Assembly (NCBI GenBank): GCA_022822725.1
Contig: JAJEAN010000007.1
Location: 626,382-690,381, forward strand
Source: Candidatus Latescibacterota bacterium
GTDB lineage: Bacteria > JAAXHH01
Length of the DNA: 64,000 nucleotides
Direction of reading: 5' to 3'
How positions within the stretch are numbered: position 1 is the first letter of the stretch; every line of letters starts with the position of its first letter. The translations under genes and the position numbers were made by a program. The notes under the pieces were generated by a model. The model made no database searches, was not told where the DNA came from, and saw nothing but the letters and a program-made list of their open reading frames with translations. Positions 35,601-43,070 of this stretch are shown here, one piece after another.

Positions 35601-36159
35601 CCTGGATATCACGGCAGGCCAGGTGTATGGCGGTCAGGGACGAGGAACAGGCCGTGTCCACCGCGATGCTCGGACCCTTCAGATCCAGGAAGTAGGAAAT
35701 GCGGTTGGCCGCGACGCTCAGCGTCCCGCCCGTGTTAGTGTGCATGCCGACCTGCGAAGGCGCCGCATACCGCTGCAGGTCCCAGTATTCGTCCAGGAAG
35801 ATCCCCATGTAAACCCCGACGGGCCGGCCTTCCAGCCTTACCGGGAGGATCCGCGCGTCTTCCAGCGCTTCCCACGCGAGTTCGAGCAGGATGCGCTGCT
35901 GGGGATCGATGTGACGGGCCTCCCGTGGAGAGATGTTGAAGAACGCCGCGTCGAACCGATCGATTTCGTCGACGAAACCGCCCAATTCGGGAAAGGCTCC
36001 GCCGTCCGCCCACGGTTTCCACAGCGATTTCCGTTCATCCGGTACCGGACGAATGGCGTCTCCGCCGTTCAGGACGAATTCCCAGAAAGACTGCGGCGTC
36101 GATATCTTCCCGGGAAACCGGCAGGCGATGCCGATAATGGCAATGGGTTCACCGGACAT
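29620..36159 (-). CDS. Iterative type I polyketide synthase (KS-AT-DH-ER-KR-ACP)
   Basis: A 2179-residue single-module, fully reducing synthase. KS: DTACSSS (Cys171), EAHGTGT (His306), NIGHTEAAAG (His344). AT: GHSVGE (Ser665). DH: His970 in DHAIRNRTIMP, where Asn replaces the usual Gly, and Asp1129 in VLDAGLQ. About 1210-1500: a linker and structural subdomain. ER: LIHNATGGVGLAALQ near 1635. KR: VTGGTGGIGRYL near 1839, with catalytic Tyr1977 in APYAAANAF. ACP: LGVDSLMAVEL, phosphopantetheine Ser2133. No thioesterase is present. The order resembles mycocerosic-acid-synthase-like enzymes that make saturated, possibly branched, acyl chains. Its start overlaps lipM by 11 bases, at the end of the fatty acid synthesis operon. 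Two 18-bp repeat arrays lie in interdomain regions. Confidence 0.95.
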   Translation of the reverse strand: MSGEPIAIIGIACRFPGKISTPQSFWEFVLNGGDAIRPVPDERKSLWKPWADGGAFPELGGFVDEIDRFDAAFFNISPREARHIDPQQRILLELAWEALEDARILPVRLEGRPVGVYMGIFLDEYWDLQRYAAPSQVGMHTNTGGTLSVAANRISYFLDLKGPSIAVDTACSSSLTAIHLACRDIQAGTCTAALAGGANLLLTPQTTRGFEQARMLSPDGRCRAFDLGANGYGRSDGAGIVVLKRLSEAVDDGDAIYAAIHGSAINQDGRSRGLTVPGQSAQEAVIEAAAGAGGVSAAQLAFVEAHGTGTPTGDPIEAMAIGRATRGTGATGCMIGSVKTNIGHTEAAAGVAGLIKTALALKHGILPPSLHFNQPNPDIPFEALGLTVATEPVSIPGPALAGVNSFGFGGANAHVVLGSPPDAESVGYTAGARTDRDPVEAEEHSSRGASRQRSVSGQRSASGQRSASDQREVTAQREVTTQRTPQLLVLSAHSAAALNQKASDTASLLRDRPGTPPGDLASALALQRSHLDHRLALVFGQTGEAAEGLEQFSGGGLPERFETARADAEQAPVVFVFTGMGPQWYGMGQELYHDEPVFREALDEFDRLFSEVSGESIIEKTMDGITGERITDVEVAQPANMALQWALASWWQSIGIEPRYVIGHSVGEITGACVAGVLTLDEGVRIIWARSRLQKALQGQGEMLAVGLSPEDAEEAIEPFEDRLAVAAVNSPVSVTISGETAEIDRLQAEMDGRQLFCQQLHTEMAYHSGQMDGIRGEFLAALADLSPVKIRVPLLSTVTGAPVAGTELTADHWWRNIRSPVRFDRTFAHSFKQIPDGATPLFLQIGPHPVLSTAIYENLAHLNRMGYSLASLRRDHGAREVLLEAVAKCYVQGHGIRWERLADRPRTPVPLPAYPWKKERYWLDGMADQSSGRYPHPLIGRGVESSVDPDTTVWERTIGLDTHPMLADHAIRNRTIMPLAGQIEMLFETFDEGDIPVAFKDLKLLNPLLLPETGAHLVQIVRRQNRFILSSRSESQDKGSGWLLNLRAERARMDEMAERVDLEAVRSRCDRRTTSRRFYERAADLGFQYGPAFRRIDELVYSDREALAFLAVRDDDQASYRLHPGVLDAGLQALLMLVPDDGPYLPVGVANTVLHRLPGPHEALVGYARLRDASERSGLLADVCIVDETGLPVVALEGVGLSPAGAGLGRAGTGTHGIHNPHGLYRETWVNAPSPETHAEPTTISHWFVLSDDKRLGGGLVDALSQHGGKSEFIDHAGDHKSPATDLLLERLRSVEPAAGDLVAVAGIWTGADNRKSGRHTGPALESFELIRAVLDCPEIPCRLRLITAGAQSVVAGDGAIPELATIWGCGRVAMREHPELDCTLIDLPAESGETAGNYATAESGETAGIGETLGIGETAGTGETARTGETARSGEIADINVERLAAIVAMDTLPGEISLRGTDLHVRRLVPFDLGRCEAKTVPVTADAKTSYRLSQSVPGSIDNLHFVSEQVPQPAPDEVAIRVRAAGLNFRDVLTALGMLGDPSRRPPSFGWECVGEVTARGDKVNSIEIGDTIMGMMSATMAGCVTAKAALVVQKPDHLGIEEAATLPVAFLTAYLGLVVRGGMSTGDRVLIHNATGGVGLAALQLALNVEAEIFATAGSPEKRALLREMGVAHVMDSRTLDFAEKILAKTDGKGMDIVLNTLSGPAMTASLSVLASHGRFIEIGKTDVLNHGLIDLNQFDHNRSFHPIDLAQFIAEQPDRAGNLLRKIVDMARDGRIRPLPHRTYPMAEARDAFRLMSQARHTGKLVLVDDGSTVPVALGDDDPVIRPDETYLVTGGTGGIGRYLTDWLLDRGAGQVIVTGRRKSEEAVPDADPTGKVRYVQADVADYEAMARLFSDLDREDAQFRGVFHAAGVLDDGILITQDACRFRRVLEPKTTGAWHLHELTRDLDLDLFVLFSSAASVIGTAGQAPYAAANAFLDGLADLRRKENLPVTTINWGPWEGTGMMTDERAIDRLRRQGLRLIPPDAAGETLDRILRRNIHRVGVIPTTAPAADSLLVRLLEPNPGDQTLAPRSIPPLSKSDASALPTDKLRAYIEEFVTDAICRIVELDPGSVDLVQTWRSLGVDSLMAVELRNWIETGLHVSVPVETLQSATAVSLTVDTLLEELKSTEHG
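31849..31990. repeat. 18-bp in-frame array in the PKS region before ER
   Basis: Eight 18-base units (type CTCGCCGATCCCGGCCGT), the last shortened to 16 bases. They encode six-residue units such as ESGETA, GIGETA and GTGETA at residues about 1391-1438, in the structural subdomain before the enoylreductase. Confidence 0.95.
34712..34819. repeat. 18-bp in-frame array in the PKS KS-AT linker
   Basis: Six 18-base units beginning CGCTG, encoding six-residue units such as SGQRSA and TAQREV at residues about 447-482. They fall exactly between the KS domain (ending near 420) and the start of the AT domain linker. Confidence 0.95.
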
Positions 36160-37066
36160 GGCTCGCGGTCCTTCGATAGGTCCAGTGGGCGTTTGCGTAC
36201 CGGGTGCGGACCAACGACTCGGCTGCGCGCCGCTCGTCGGCGTCCAGCACGTCCGTTCGGCCTTCCACGTTCAGGCGATCAAGCATCGAACGGGTCAGGC
36301 GGTCGGTCCATTCCTCGAAGGATGGCAGATCGGGGATCAATTCGGCAACGGAGACAGTCCGCTGGTCCAGCAGCCGGGCGATGGTCTCCCGGCGTTCCGG
36401 ATCACGGGCGGGCATCAGCAGGGGGAGCCGGCGGTGTCCCGGTCCCAGAAGCAGGGATCCATGTTGCAGCACAACCCCGCGGGAGCGGCGCTGGGCGCTG
36501 CCGGCCAGCTTCCTGCCGCCCGCAGTGATCTCGTAACGTCCGATGGCCGTGAAGCATACGTCGTCATTGTTTCCCGCGCCGCAATGTGCTTCCAACGACA
36601 TCTCGGCCGGTATACCGAATTGCTTCAGCGTTTCGACCAGTGCTTCGCTCACCGCGCGGAGCATCACGCCGGAACGGCTGCCCAGCGCGGGATGGGATTC
36701 CGGCGCCACCAGGCTGTAGGCTAATTCCTGGTCGTGCAGCACCGCGCGCCCCCCGGTGATCCGACGGACCAGTTCGATGCCGTAACGTTCGCATTGGCCG
36801 GGATCGATCTCGCTGTCCAACTGCTGCCCGTATCCGATGGACACAGCGGGCGGGCGCCACGAATAGATGCGCAGCGTCATCATCTCCGCATCCCGCCGGC
36901 TCGCGTCCCGCCGACCCGCATCCCGCCGGCTCGCGTCCCGCCGACCTGCATCACGTCGGCTCCTGTCCCGTCGGCTCCCGTTCCGCCGGCAAGCGTCCAG
37001 CAGCGCTTCGTCCACGGCCATGTTGTACGCGGCGGAACATCCGGGCGTGGAAAGTACGCGAATCAT
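36149..37066 (-). CDS. Lipoate/octanoyl transferase-family protein, LipM-like
   Basis: A 305-residue protein of the biotin/lipoyl ligase fold. The N-terminal AAYNMAVDEALLDA is interrupted by a 35-residue Arg-Arg-Asp-Ala-Ser repeat (about 27-61), after which the conserved LRIYSWRPPAVSIGYGQ resumes. RRITGGRAVLHDQELAYSLV and VCFTAIGRYEITAGGRKLAGSAQRR follow; Cys171 and Lys186 match the positions used by LipM octanoyltransferases, which transfer octanoate from acyl-ACP to lipoyl domains. Lipoate-protein ligase is the alternative. Its start overlaps the rnc stop by 4 bases, and its end overlaps the PKS start by 11, so the three genes are translationally linked. Confidence 0.85.
   Translation of the reverse strand: MIRVLSTPGCSAAYNMAVDEALLDACRRNGSRRDRSRRDAGRRDASRRDAGRRDASRRDAEMMTLRIYSWRPPAVSIGYGQQLDSEIDPGQCERYGIELVRRITGGRAVLHDQELAYSLVAPESHPALGSRSGVMLRAVSEALVETLKQFGIPAEMSLEAHCGAGNNDDVCFTAIGRYEITAGGRKLAGSAQRRSRGVVLQHGSLLLGPGHRRLPLLMPARDPERRETIARLLDQRTVSVAELIPDLPSFEEWTDRLTRSMLDRLNVEGRTDVLDADERRAAESLVRTRYANAHWTYRRTASHVR
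36891..36995. repeat. 15-bp in-frame array near the 5' end of lipM-like gene
   Basis: Seven 15-base units (TCCCGCCGGCTCGCG / TCCCGCCGACCCGCA and variants). The first four alternate, giving a 30-base higher-order period. On the minus strand they encode Arg-Arg-Asp-Ala-(Ser/Gly). Confidence 0.95.
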
Positions 37067-37890
37067 GACTGGTCGATGTCGCGCTCGGACTGCAATTGCT
37101 CCACGGCCTGTCGCGCGGCGTCCTGTTCCGCGTTCTTCTTGCTGGTTCCCGTGCCTTTGCTGACGGGATTGCCGGCGACGAAGACTTCGATGGTGAAGAC
37201 CTTTTCGTGGTCGGGACCCACGGCGGAATCAACGCGGTATTCCGGCTGCCCGATGCCTTCGCCCTGCGTGAATTCCAGCAGCGCGCTCTTGTAGTTCCGC
37301 GAGTGATCGATCTCTGACGGGCGTTCCGCGGTCAACTCCTGCAGCAGGGTACGGTGCAGGAATCGCCTGACCGGCTCAAGCCCGCCGTCCAGGTAGATGG
37401 CGCCGATGATGGATTCGTAGGCATCGGAAAGGATCGAGTGGCGGAACCGACCGCCGGACCGGGCTTCACTGGTACTCAGCAGCACGTAGCGGCCGAGCTT
37501 CATTGTCCGGGCCTGGCGAGCAAGCGCCTTCCGGTTGACCAGCGTGGACCGGAGCTGGGTCAGCTGGCCCTCGCGGCGCGCGGGATACTTCTGGTATATG
37601 AACTCGCCGACTACGAGATCCAGTACCGCGTCACCCAGGAACTCCAGCCGTTCGTTGGAGTGGACGCCCGACTGCTCCCGGGAATATACGTAGGAACGGT
37701 GCTTGAGCGCCGTGATCAGGTAGTCGAGGTTCTTGAAACGGTAGTTGATGTATCGCTGTACCTGGCGTGCGTTCTCCTGCTCAGCGGCCGTACGGTTCGC
37801 GGATTGGCCGGACGCGCCGCCTTTCAGGCCCGTCAGTAATGCTTTGGCCGCGCGCCGCAGCTTGTGCAGAATGGAATGCCGTTTTGGCAC
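37063..37890 (-). CDS. rnc: Ribonuclease III
   Basis: A 275-residue endonuclease that cleaves double-stranded RNA in rRNA and mRNA processing. The RNase III signature is NERLEFLGDAVLDLVVGEF, and the second acidic motif is SDAYESIIGAIYLDGG; together these supply the Mg2+-binding Glu/Asp set. The C-terminal dsRNA-binding domain runs from YKSALLEFTQGEG to SKKNAEQDAARQAVEQL. The basic N-terminal 45 residues are an extension. The position after fabF is the common bacterial order (acpP-fabF-rnc). Its TGA overlaps the next ATG. Confidence 0.97.
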   Translation of the reverse strand: MPKRHSILHKLRRAAKALLTGLKGGASGQSANRTAAEQENARQVQRYINYRFKNLDYLITALKHRSYVYSREQSGVHSNERLEFLGDAVLDLVVGEFIYQKYPARREGQLTQLRSTLVNRKALARQARTMKLGRYVLLSTSEARSGGRFRHSILSDAYESIIGAIYLDGGLEPVRRFLHRTLLQELTAERPSEIDHSRNYKSALLEFTQGEGIGQPEYRVDSAVGPDHEKVFTIEVFVAGNPVSKGTGTSKKNAEQDAARQAVEQLQSERDIDQS

Positions 37891-37930
37891 GGTAGTCCCC
37901 GAAGCACGTCCGAGGCTTTTCGGAAAGATG

Positions 37931-39172
37931 CTACGCCGTGTATTTCTTAACCACGAGCGTCACGTTATGCCCTCCGAAACCGAACGAATTGGTTATGGCC
38001 GCCCTTACTTCACGTTCCCGGCCTGCGTTGGGGACGTAGTCCAGGTCGCAATCGGGATCGGGCTCCTCGTAATTGATGGTGGGATGGACATAGTCACGGG
38101 CGACGGACAGCGTGGTCGCGATAAACTCGACCCCCCCGGACGCTCCCAGGAGATGGCCGACGAGCGACTTGGTGGAGCTGATCGCCAGGTTGCGCGCGTG
38201 ATCTCCGAAGACCTTCTTGATGGCCAGAGTTTCGATGCGGTCGTTAAATGGCGTGGACGTGCCATGGGCGTTGATGTAATCGATTTCGTCCACGGCCAGT
38301 CCGGCGTTCCCAAGCGCCAGGCGCATGGATCGCATAGCGCCTTCGCCCGATTCGTGGGGCTGGGTGATATGGAAGGCGTCCGCCGTCGCGGCATAACCCG
38401 CCAGTTCGGCGTAGATCGTCGCACCGCGCTGCTTCGCGTGGGACAGGGTCTCGAGGACGACCATGCCGGCGCCTTCGCCGAGTACGAAACCGTCACGATG
38501 TGCATCGAAAGGCCTGCTGGCCCTTTCCGGTTCGTCGTTCCGGAAGGAGAGGGCCCGCATGTTGCTGAACCCGGCCACGGCCATCGGGGAAATACTGGCT
38601 TCCGTTCCTCCGGTGACCATCACGTCCGCGTCACCGTACTGCAGGATCCTGAAGGCGTCGCCGATACCGTGGGCGCCGCTGGAACAGGCCGATACCGTGG
38701 TGTAGTTGGGTCCTTTCAATCCGTGTATCATGGAGATATGGCCGGGGGCCATGTCCGCGATCATCATGGGAATGAAAAAGGGACTCACGCGTCCCGGACC
38801 CTTGTGTACCAGGTTGGCATGCTGGTTCTCGAAAGTCCATATCCCGCCGACACCCGTACCCAACACTACCCCGATGCGTTCTGCGTCTTCGGCTTCGAGA
38901 TCCAGCCCGGAGTCTTCGATCGCCATCTGCGCCGCGATCACGGCGTACTGCACGTTCTCGTCCATTCGCCGCACTTCTTTCCGATCGATGTAATCCGCCG
39001 CGCTAAAGTCCTTCAATTCGGCGGCGATTTTCGCCGGAAAGTCGCTCACGTCGAACTTGGTGATGGTGCCAACGCCGCTTTGACCGCTGCAAAGAGCCTT
39101 CCAGTATGTATCGAGCTCGAGCCCCACGGGACTCAGCACGCCCATACCGGTGACGACAACGCGCTCTGCCAC
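37931..39172 (-). CDS. fabF: Beta-ketoacyl-ACP synthase II
   Basis: A 413-residue condensing enzyme of fatty acid elongation. It starts RVVVTGMGVLSPVG. The active-site Cys lies in TVSACSSGAHGIGDA, and the two catalytic His are in NAHGTSTPFNDRIE and KSLVGHLLGASGG. The C-terminal ITNSFGFGGHNVTLVVKKY is typical. It adds malonyl-ACP units to acyl-ACP. No fabH or fabB is in the window. It is 76 bases downstream of acpP on the same strand. Confidence 0.97.
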   Translation of the reverse strand: MAERVVVTGMGVLSPVGLELDTYWKALCSGQSGVGTITKFDVSDFPAKIAAELKDFSAADYIDRKEVRRMDENVQYAVIAAQMAIEDSGLDLEAEDAERIGVVLGTGVGGIWTFENQHANLVHKGPGRVSPFFIPMMIADMAPGHISMIHGLKGPNYTTVSACSSGAHGIGDAFRILQYGDADVMVTGGTEASISPMAVAGFSNMRALSFRNDEPERASRPFDAHRDGFVLGEGAGMVVLETLSHAKQRGATIYAELAGYAATADAFHITQPHESGEGAMRSMRLALGNAGLAVDEIDYINAHGTSTPFNDRIETLAIKKVFGDHARNLAISSTKSLVGHLLGASGGVEFIATTLSVARDYVHPTINYEEPDPDCDLDYVPNAGREREVRAAITNSFGFGGHNVTLVVKKYTA

Positions 39173-39248
39173 GCCGATGCCTCCAGAAATCTACCGGCCG
39201 CGTTACCCGGGACTGCATGGGACCGCGGAAGCCGGGCCTTGAGATGAA

Positions 39249-39479
39249 TCAGCTGTCTATATTGGCCTGGAGATACTTGATCGCGTCTCCTACCGTGACG
39301 ATCTTCTCGGCGTCCTCGTCGGGAATCTCGAGATCGAATTCCTCCTCGAGCGCCATGACGAGTTCGACCGTATCGAGCGAGTCGGCGCCCAGGTCGTCAG
39401 TAAACGAGGCATTGTCGGTAACCTGGTCACCGTCCACACCAAGCTGCTCGGCGATGATCTCCTTTACGCGATCTTCCAT
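39249..39479 (-). CDS. acpP: Acyl carrier protein
   Basis: A 76-residue acidic four-helix protein with the phosphopantetheine site [20 protein letters not shown] (Ser in DSL). It carries the growing acyl chain as a thioester. The length and sequence are standard. It lies between fabG and fabF, the classical order, and could in principle also supply substrate to the LipM-like protein encoded downstream. Confidence 0.98.
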   Translation of the reverse strand: MEDRVKEIIAEQLGVDGDQVTDNASFTDDLGADSLDTVELVMALEEEFDLEIPDEDAEKIVTVGDAIKYLQANIDS

Positions 39480-39550
39480 CTTCTTTCCTCCTGTACGAAT
39501 GAAATGTTGGTTTCTTCAATTGCTTGCTGAAATCAGATATACTGCTTCGC

Positions 39551-40294
39551 TCACATGCCCATTCCGCCGTCGACGCGCACCACCTGTCCGGTGACGAATG
39601 CGGCGTCGTCGGACGCCAGAAAGGCCGCGATGGCGGCGACGTCGTCGGGTTGTCCGGCCCGAGAAAGCGGTGTGGCCTCCAGGAACGCGGACCGCACGGC
39701 CTCGGGGAGCGCCTCCGTCATGGCCGTTTCGATATATCCCGGGGCGATTGCGTTGACCGTGATGCCCCTGCTGCCCACCTCTTTCGCCACCGACTTGGTG
39801 AAACCGATGATCCCGGCCTTGGATGCGGCGTAGTTGGCCTGTCCCGGGTTGCCCGAAAGGCCCACGATCGAGGTCATGTTGATGATACTGCCGCTTCGCT
39901 GCCGCATCATCTGGCGGATTACGGCCTGCGTGCAGGCAAACACGCCGCCCAGGTTCACGTGGATGACCTCGTCCCAGTCATCCTGTTTCATGCGCATCAG
40001 GAGCGTATCCCTGACCATCCCGGCATTGTTGATGAGGACGTCGATGGACCCGTACGCCTCGACCACGCTGTCGACCAGGTTCTTCACGCTGTCCCGGTCA
40101 TCGATGTTCAAGGAAACGCCCCTGGCATCGCCGCCCTTGCGGTTCAGCGCGTCGGCGGCTTCCTGCGCCTTGATCCCGTCGCGGCTGGTCAGGACGACCC
40201 GGGCGCCTTCCGCGGCGAAGCGTTCGGCGACGGCGGATCCGATGCCCTGCGCTCCGCCCGTTACGATGGTGACTTTGTCTTTTAAGCCCCGCAA
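39551..40294 (-). CDS. fabG: 3-oxoacyl-ACP reductase
   Basis: A 247-residue SDR that reduces beta-ketoacyl-ACP with NADPH. It begins LKDKVTIVTGGAQGIGSAVA, with VLINNAGMVRDTLLMRM and the catalytic Ser, Tyr and Lys in NMTSIVGLSGNPGQANYAASKAG. The C-terminal FVTGQVVRVDGGMGM is diagnostic for FabG. The start is a TTG at 40294 with GGAGAA about 9 bases upstream; no better ATG is in frame nearby. It sits between fabD and acpP. Confidence 0.96.
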   Translation of the reverse strand: MRGLKDKVTIVTGGAQGIGSAVAERFAAEGARVVLTSRDGIKAQEAADALNRKGGDARGVSLNIDDRDSVKNLVDSVVEAYGSIDVLINNAGMVRDTLLMRMKQDDWDEVIHVNLGGVFACTQAVIRQMMRQRSGSIINMTSIVGLSGNPGQANYAASKAGIIGFTKSVAKEVGSRGITVNAIAPGYIETAMTEALPEAVRSAFLEATPLSRAGQPDDVAAIAAFLASDDAAFVTGQVVRVDGGMGM

Positions 40295-40344
40295 TGCTCA
40301 AATTCTCCGCGTGTACGTGCTGTAAGCTGTGAAATCAAACCGGA

Positions 40345-41316
40345 TTACCGCGATTCCAACCGTTCTGCCATGGGCCGGCCGATCGATTCCGCCACGGCGA
40401 AGACGTCCGCGAGCCGGTCCGCGTTCAGGACGCCGATGCCGCGGTGCATCCTCTTCATCAGCCCGGTGAGCACGTTGCCCGGACCTGCTTCCACCACGGT
40501 GTCCACGCCGTGATCAGCCAGCGTCTGCATAGATTCCGACCAGCGCACGGGGCGGGTCAGCTGTTCGATCAGCAGGCGGCGGATTTCATCGGGCTCCGTT
40601 ACGGCCCGGGCGGTCACGTTGGCCACCACCGGCGTTTGAGCGCGGGCTAAGGGGGTCTTTTCGATCACCTCGGCGAGGCCGTGCCGTGCGTATTCCATGA
40701 GTTCGGAATGGAAGGCGCCGCTGACCTTGAGCGGGATGACCCGCTTTGCGCCCGCTTCCCGGGCGCCGTCCATGGCCCGTTCCACCGCAGGAACCGCCCC
40801 TGCGATGACCGTCTGTGCCGGGGCGTTGTAGTTGGCGGGTTGAACGGGTTCGTCTTCTTCGCTCGCCACTCGGCAGATTTCGTCGATTTCCCGGGGTGCG
40901 AGGCCGATCACGGCTGCCATGGTGCCCGGTTGCCTCCCCCCGGCCTCGTGCATCAGTTCACCGCGCAGGCGAACCAGACGCAGTGAATCCTCGAACCCGA
41001 GCGAGCCCGACGCGACCAGCGCCGCGTATTCCCCCACGCTGTGTCCGGCGACGTAATCCGGATGGATCCCCTGTTCGTTGAGCAGGGACGCCACCGCCAC
41101 GCTGTGTACCAGGATAGCCAATTGCGTGAAATTCGTTTGCTTCAGGGTCTCGGCGGGGCCGACAAAGGAGACCTCGGCGATATCGGCGCCGGTGATCTCG
41201 CGAGCCTGCCGGTACAGCGTACGTATTCGCGGATACCGGTCGTGCAGGTCCCGTCCCATGCCCACGTACTGGGAAGCCTGCCCCGGAAACAAGAAAGCGA
41301 TCCTGGCCTGGGTCAT
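40345..41316 (-). CDS. fabD: Malonyl-CoA:ACP transacylase
   Basis: A 323-residue acyltransferase. The N-terminal IAFLFPGQASQYVGMGRDL contains the oxyanion Gln. The nucleophile Ser is in YVAGHSVGEYAAL, and the substrate Arg is in RLVRLRGELM. SGAFHSELM and VVEAGPGNVLTGLMKR complete the fold, with His in AFHS. It loads malonyl groups onto ACP for fabF. It starts only 18 bases after rpmF stops; the plsX and fabH genes often found at this spot are absent. Confidence 0.96.
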   Translation of the reverse strand: MTQARIAFLFPGQASQYVGMGRDLHDRYPRIRTLYRQAREITGADIAEVSFVGPAETLKQTNFTQLAILVHSVAVASLLNEQGIHPDYVAGHSVGEYAALVASGSLGFEDSLRLVRLRGELMHEAGGRQPGTMAAVIGLAPREIDEICRVASEEDEPVQPANYNAPAQTVIAGAVPAVERAMDGAREAGAKRVIPLKVSGAFHSELMEYARHGLAEVIEKTPLARAQTPVVANVTARAVTEPDEIRRLLIEQLTRPVRWSESMQTLADHGVDTVVEAGPGNVLTGLMKRMHRGIGVLNADRLADVFAVAESIGRPMAERLESR

Positions 41317-41334
41317 GGATTGGCGGCGCCGAAC

Positions 41335-41517
41335 CTAGATTGCTTCGACTTCCTGTACTTCCCTTCCCTTGTAGTATCCACAATGGGGGCAAACCCGATG
41401 CGCGAGTTTCATCGCTCCGCAATTCGAGCATTCCACCAGCGCCGGTTTCGGCAGTACCCAGTGCGTCCGGCGCTTACGACTCCGTGCCCGGGATTGACGT
41501 CGCTTGGGCAGGGCCAT
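41335..41517 (-). CDS. rpmF: Ribosomal protein L32
   Basis: A 60-residue protein of the large ribosomal subunit. It opens [20 protein letters not shown] and keeps the zinc-ribbon cysteines (CSNC and CPHC), so it is the zinc-binding form. It follows yceD by 3 bases, the usual arrangement at the head of a fatty acid operon. Confidence 0.97.
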   Translation of the reverse strand: MALPKRRQSRARSRKRRTHWVLPKPALVECSNCGAMKLAHRVCPHCGYYKGREVQEVEAI

Positions 41518-41520
41518 GTG

Positions 41521-42042
41521 CTATTCCTCCTTCAACAACGATTTCAGTGTGTGCCAGCGATGATCCATCTGCCGCGTACCACAGCCGCAGACGCTCTTGT
41601 TCAGGTTCCTGCCGCATTCGGGACAGAGGCCCTCGCATGCTTCGCTGCACAGCGGTTTCATGGGGATATTCAGGTTGACGAGCTCGGCGATGCGCCGACT
41701 GAGGTCGATCGACTTCGCGCTGTAGTCCAGGATTTCCACGTCGTCCGATTCGGTCAGCTCCTCGCCCTCGGGTATGGCCCGGTCGGTCTTCTCGTAATAG
41801 GTCGCGATTTCGCCGCTGATATGTTCTTCGACCTCTTCGAGGCACCTGCTGCAGGAAAAGGTCATGGCGACCGCTATGTCGGCCTGCAGCACGAGTGAAT
41901 TCTCGGAGACCGTCAGTGTCCCTTCTACCTTGACGGGAGAAGCGAAACGGCCGTCCACGTCCGGAATGAAATCGGCGGCGGGCATGTCTTCCAGGTGGAT
42001 GGGATGCAGTCCTTCGGCCAGATGCTCGATCGCTATTTGCAT
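41521..42042 (-). CDS. yceD: DUF177 (YceD) family protein
   Basis: A 173-residue member of the DUF177 family, linked in other bacteria to 23S rRNA accumulation. It shows the family signature in VAMTFSCSRCLEEVEEHI, the acidic centre, and a C-terminal cysteine set (CSEACEGLCPECGRNLN, then VCGCG) likely to bind zinc. It is the first gene of the inferred fab/PKS operon, about 110 bases downstream of a strong promoter. Confidence 0.93.
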   Translation of the reverse strand: MQIAIEHLAEGLHPIHLEDMPAADFIPDVDGRFASPVKVEGTLTVSENSLVLQADIAVAMTFSCSRCLEEVEEHISGEIATYYEKTDRAIPEGEELTESDDVEILDYSAKSIDLSRRIAELVNLNIPMKPLCSEACEGLCPECGRNLNKSVCGCGTRQMDHRWHTLKSLLKEE

Positions 42043-42154
42043 ATTGACGGCTTGTTCAGGGGGCTACGACCACGCTCCACACAAACTCTACACACGCTTC
42101 ACTCACCACATGCCGGATATACCGGGCTTTACTCCGATCGGCCGGAAACCACTA

Positions 42155-42184
42155 ATAATAGGGAAGTTACCCCGGTAATGTCAA
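42155..42184 (-). promoter_or_regulatory. Strong promoter for the yceD-rpmF-fab-rnc-lipM-PKS operon
   Basis: Minus-strand TTGACA (42179-42184), 18-base spacer, TATTAT (42155-42160), immediately after the sucD stop at 42201. Downstream genes to 29620 are all on this strand with gaps of 76 bases or less. Confidence 0.7.
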
Positions 42185-42200
42185 GAGGAAAATCCCCGGA

Positions 42201-43070
42201 TCAGGCAAGTGCGGATCGGATCAAATCCACCACGTCGGCCGACCGGTCGGCCACCGGGATGCCCGCCGCGTTCAGCGCGCTCACTTTCTCCTCGGCACCG
42301 CCCGTCCCACCCGATATGATTGCGCCTGCGTGCCCCATGCGCTTGCCGGGAGGCGCCGTGCGTCCCGCGATGAAACCGACCACCGGTTTCGTCATATGCT
42401 GTTGCACGAACTCGGCCGCCCGTTCCTCGTCGGACCCGCCGATCTCGCCGATCATGACCACAGCGTGCGTATCGGCGTCCGCTTCGAAGGCCTCGAGCGC
42501 GTCGATGAATCCTGTGCCGATGATCGGATCGCCGCCGATGCCCAGGCAGGTCGACTGGCCGATGCCCGCGGACGTAAGCTGGTGGACGATCTCGTAGGTC
42601 AGCGTGCCGCTGCGGGAGACCACGCCCACGTGTCCGGGCCGGTGAATGTGGCCGGGCATGATGCCCACCTTGGTCACCCCCGGCGTGATGGCGCCGGGAC
42701 AGTTCGGCCCCAGGAGCCTTACGCCCGAGTGCTGCAGGACGGCGTAGACCCGGGCCATGTCCAGTGTGGGAATGCCTTCTGTGATGCAGATTACCAGGTC
42801 CATCCGGGCGTCGATGGCCTCGTGGATCGCGTCGGCCGCGAAGGCGGGGCGGACGTAGATGATGGACGTATTGGCACCGGTCGCCGAGGCGGCTTCCCCG
42901 AGGGTATCGAACACCGGGATGCCGTCCAGATCCTGGCCCCCCTTTCCCGGGGTGACCCCTGCTACGATGTTCGTGCCGTAGGCGGCCATCTGGCGCGTGT
43001 GGAAGGAACCGTCCCTTCCGGTGATCCCCTGCACGACGACGCGGGTGTTTGCGTCAACCAGGATGCTCAT
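42201..43070 (-). CDS. sucD: Succinyl-CoA synthetase alpha subunit
   Basis: A 289-residue subunit with the CoA-binding [19 protein letters not shown] and GVTPGKGGQ. It has [24 protein letters not shown] and the active-site His loop [17 protein letters not shown], which is phosphorylated during the succinyl-CoA to succinate step of the TCA cycle. Its ATG overlaps the sucC stop by 4 bases, so the two subunits are co-translated. Confidence 0.97.
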   Translation of the reverse strand: MSILVDANTRVVVQGITGRDGSFHTRQMAAYGTNIVAGVTPGKGGQDLDGIPVFDTLGEAASATGANTSIIYVRPAFAADAIHEAIDARMDLVICITEGIPTLDMARVYAVLQHSGVRLLGPNCPGAITPGVTKVGIMPGHIHRPGHVGVVSRSGTLTYEIVHQLTSAGIGQSTCLGIGGDPIIGTGFIDALEAFEADADTHAVVMIGEIGGSDEERAAEFVQQHMTKPVVGFIAGRTAPPGKRMGHAGAIISGGTGGAEEKVSALNAAGIPVADRSADVVDLIRSALA

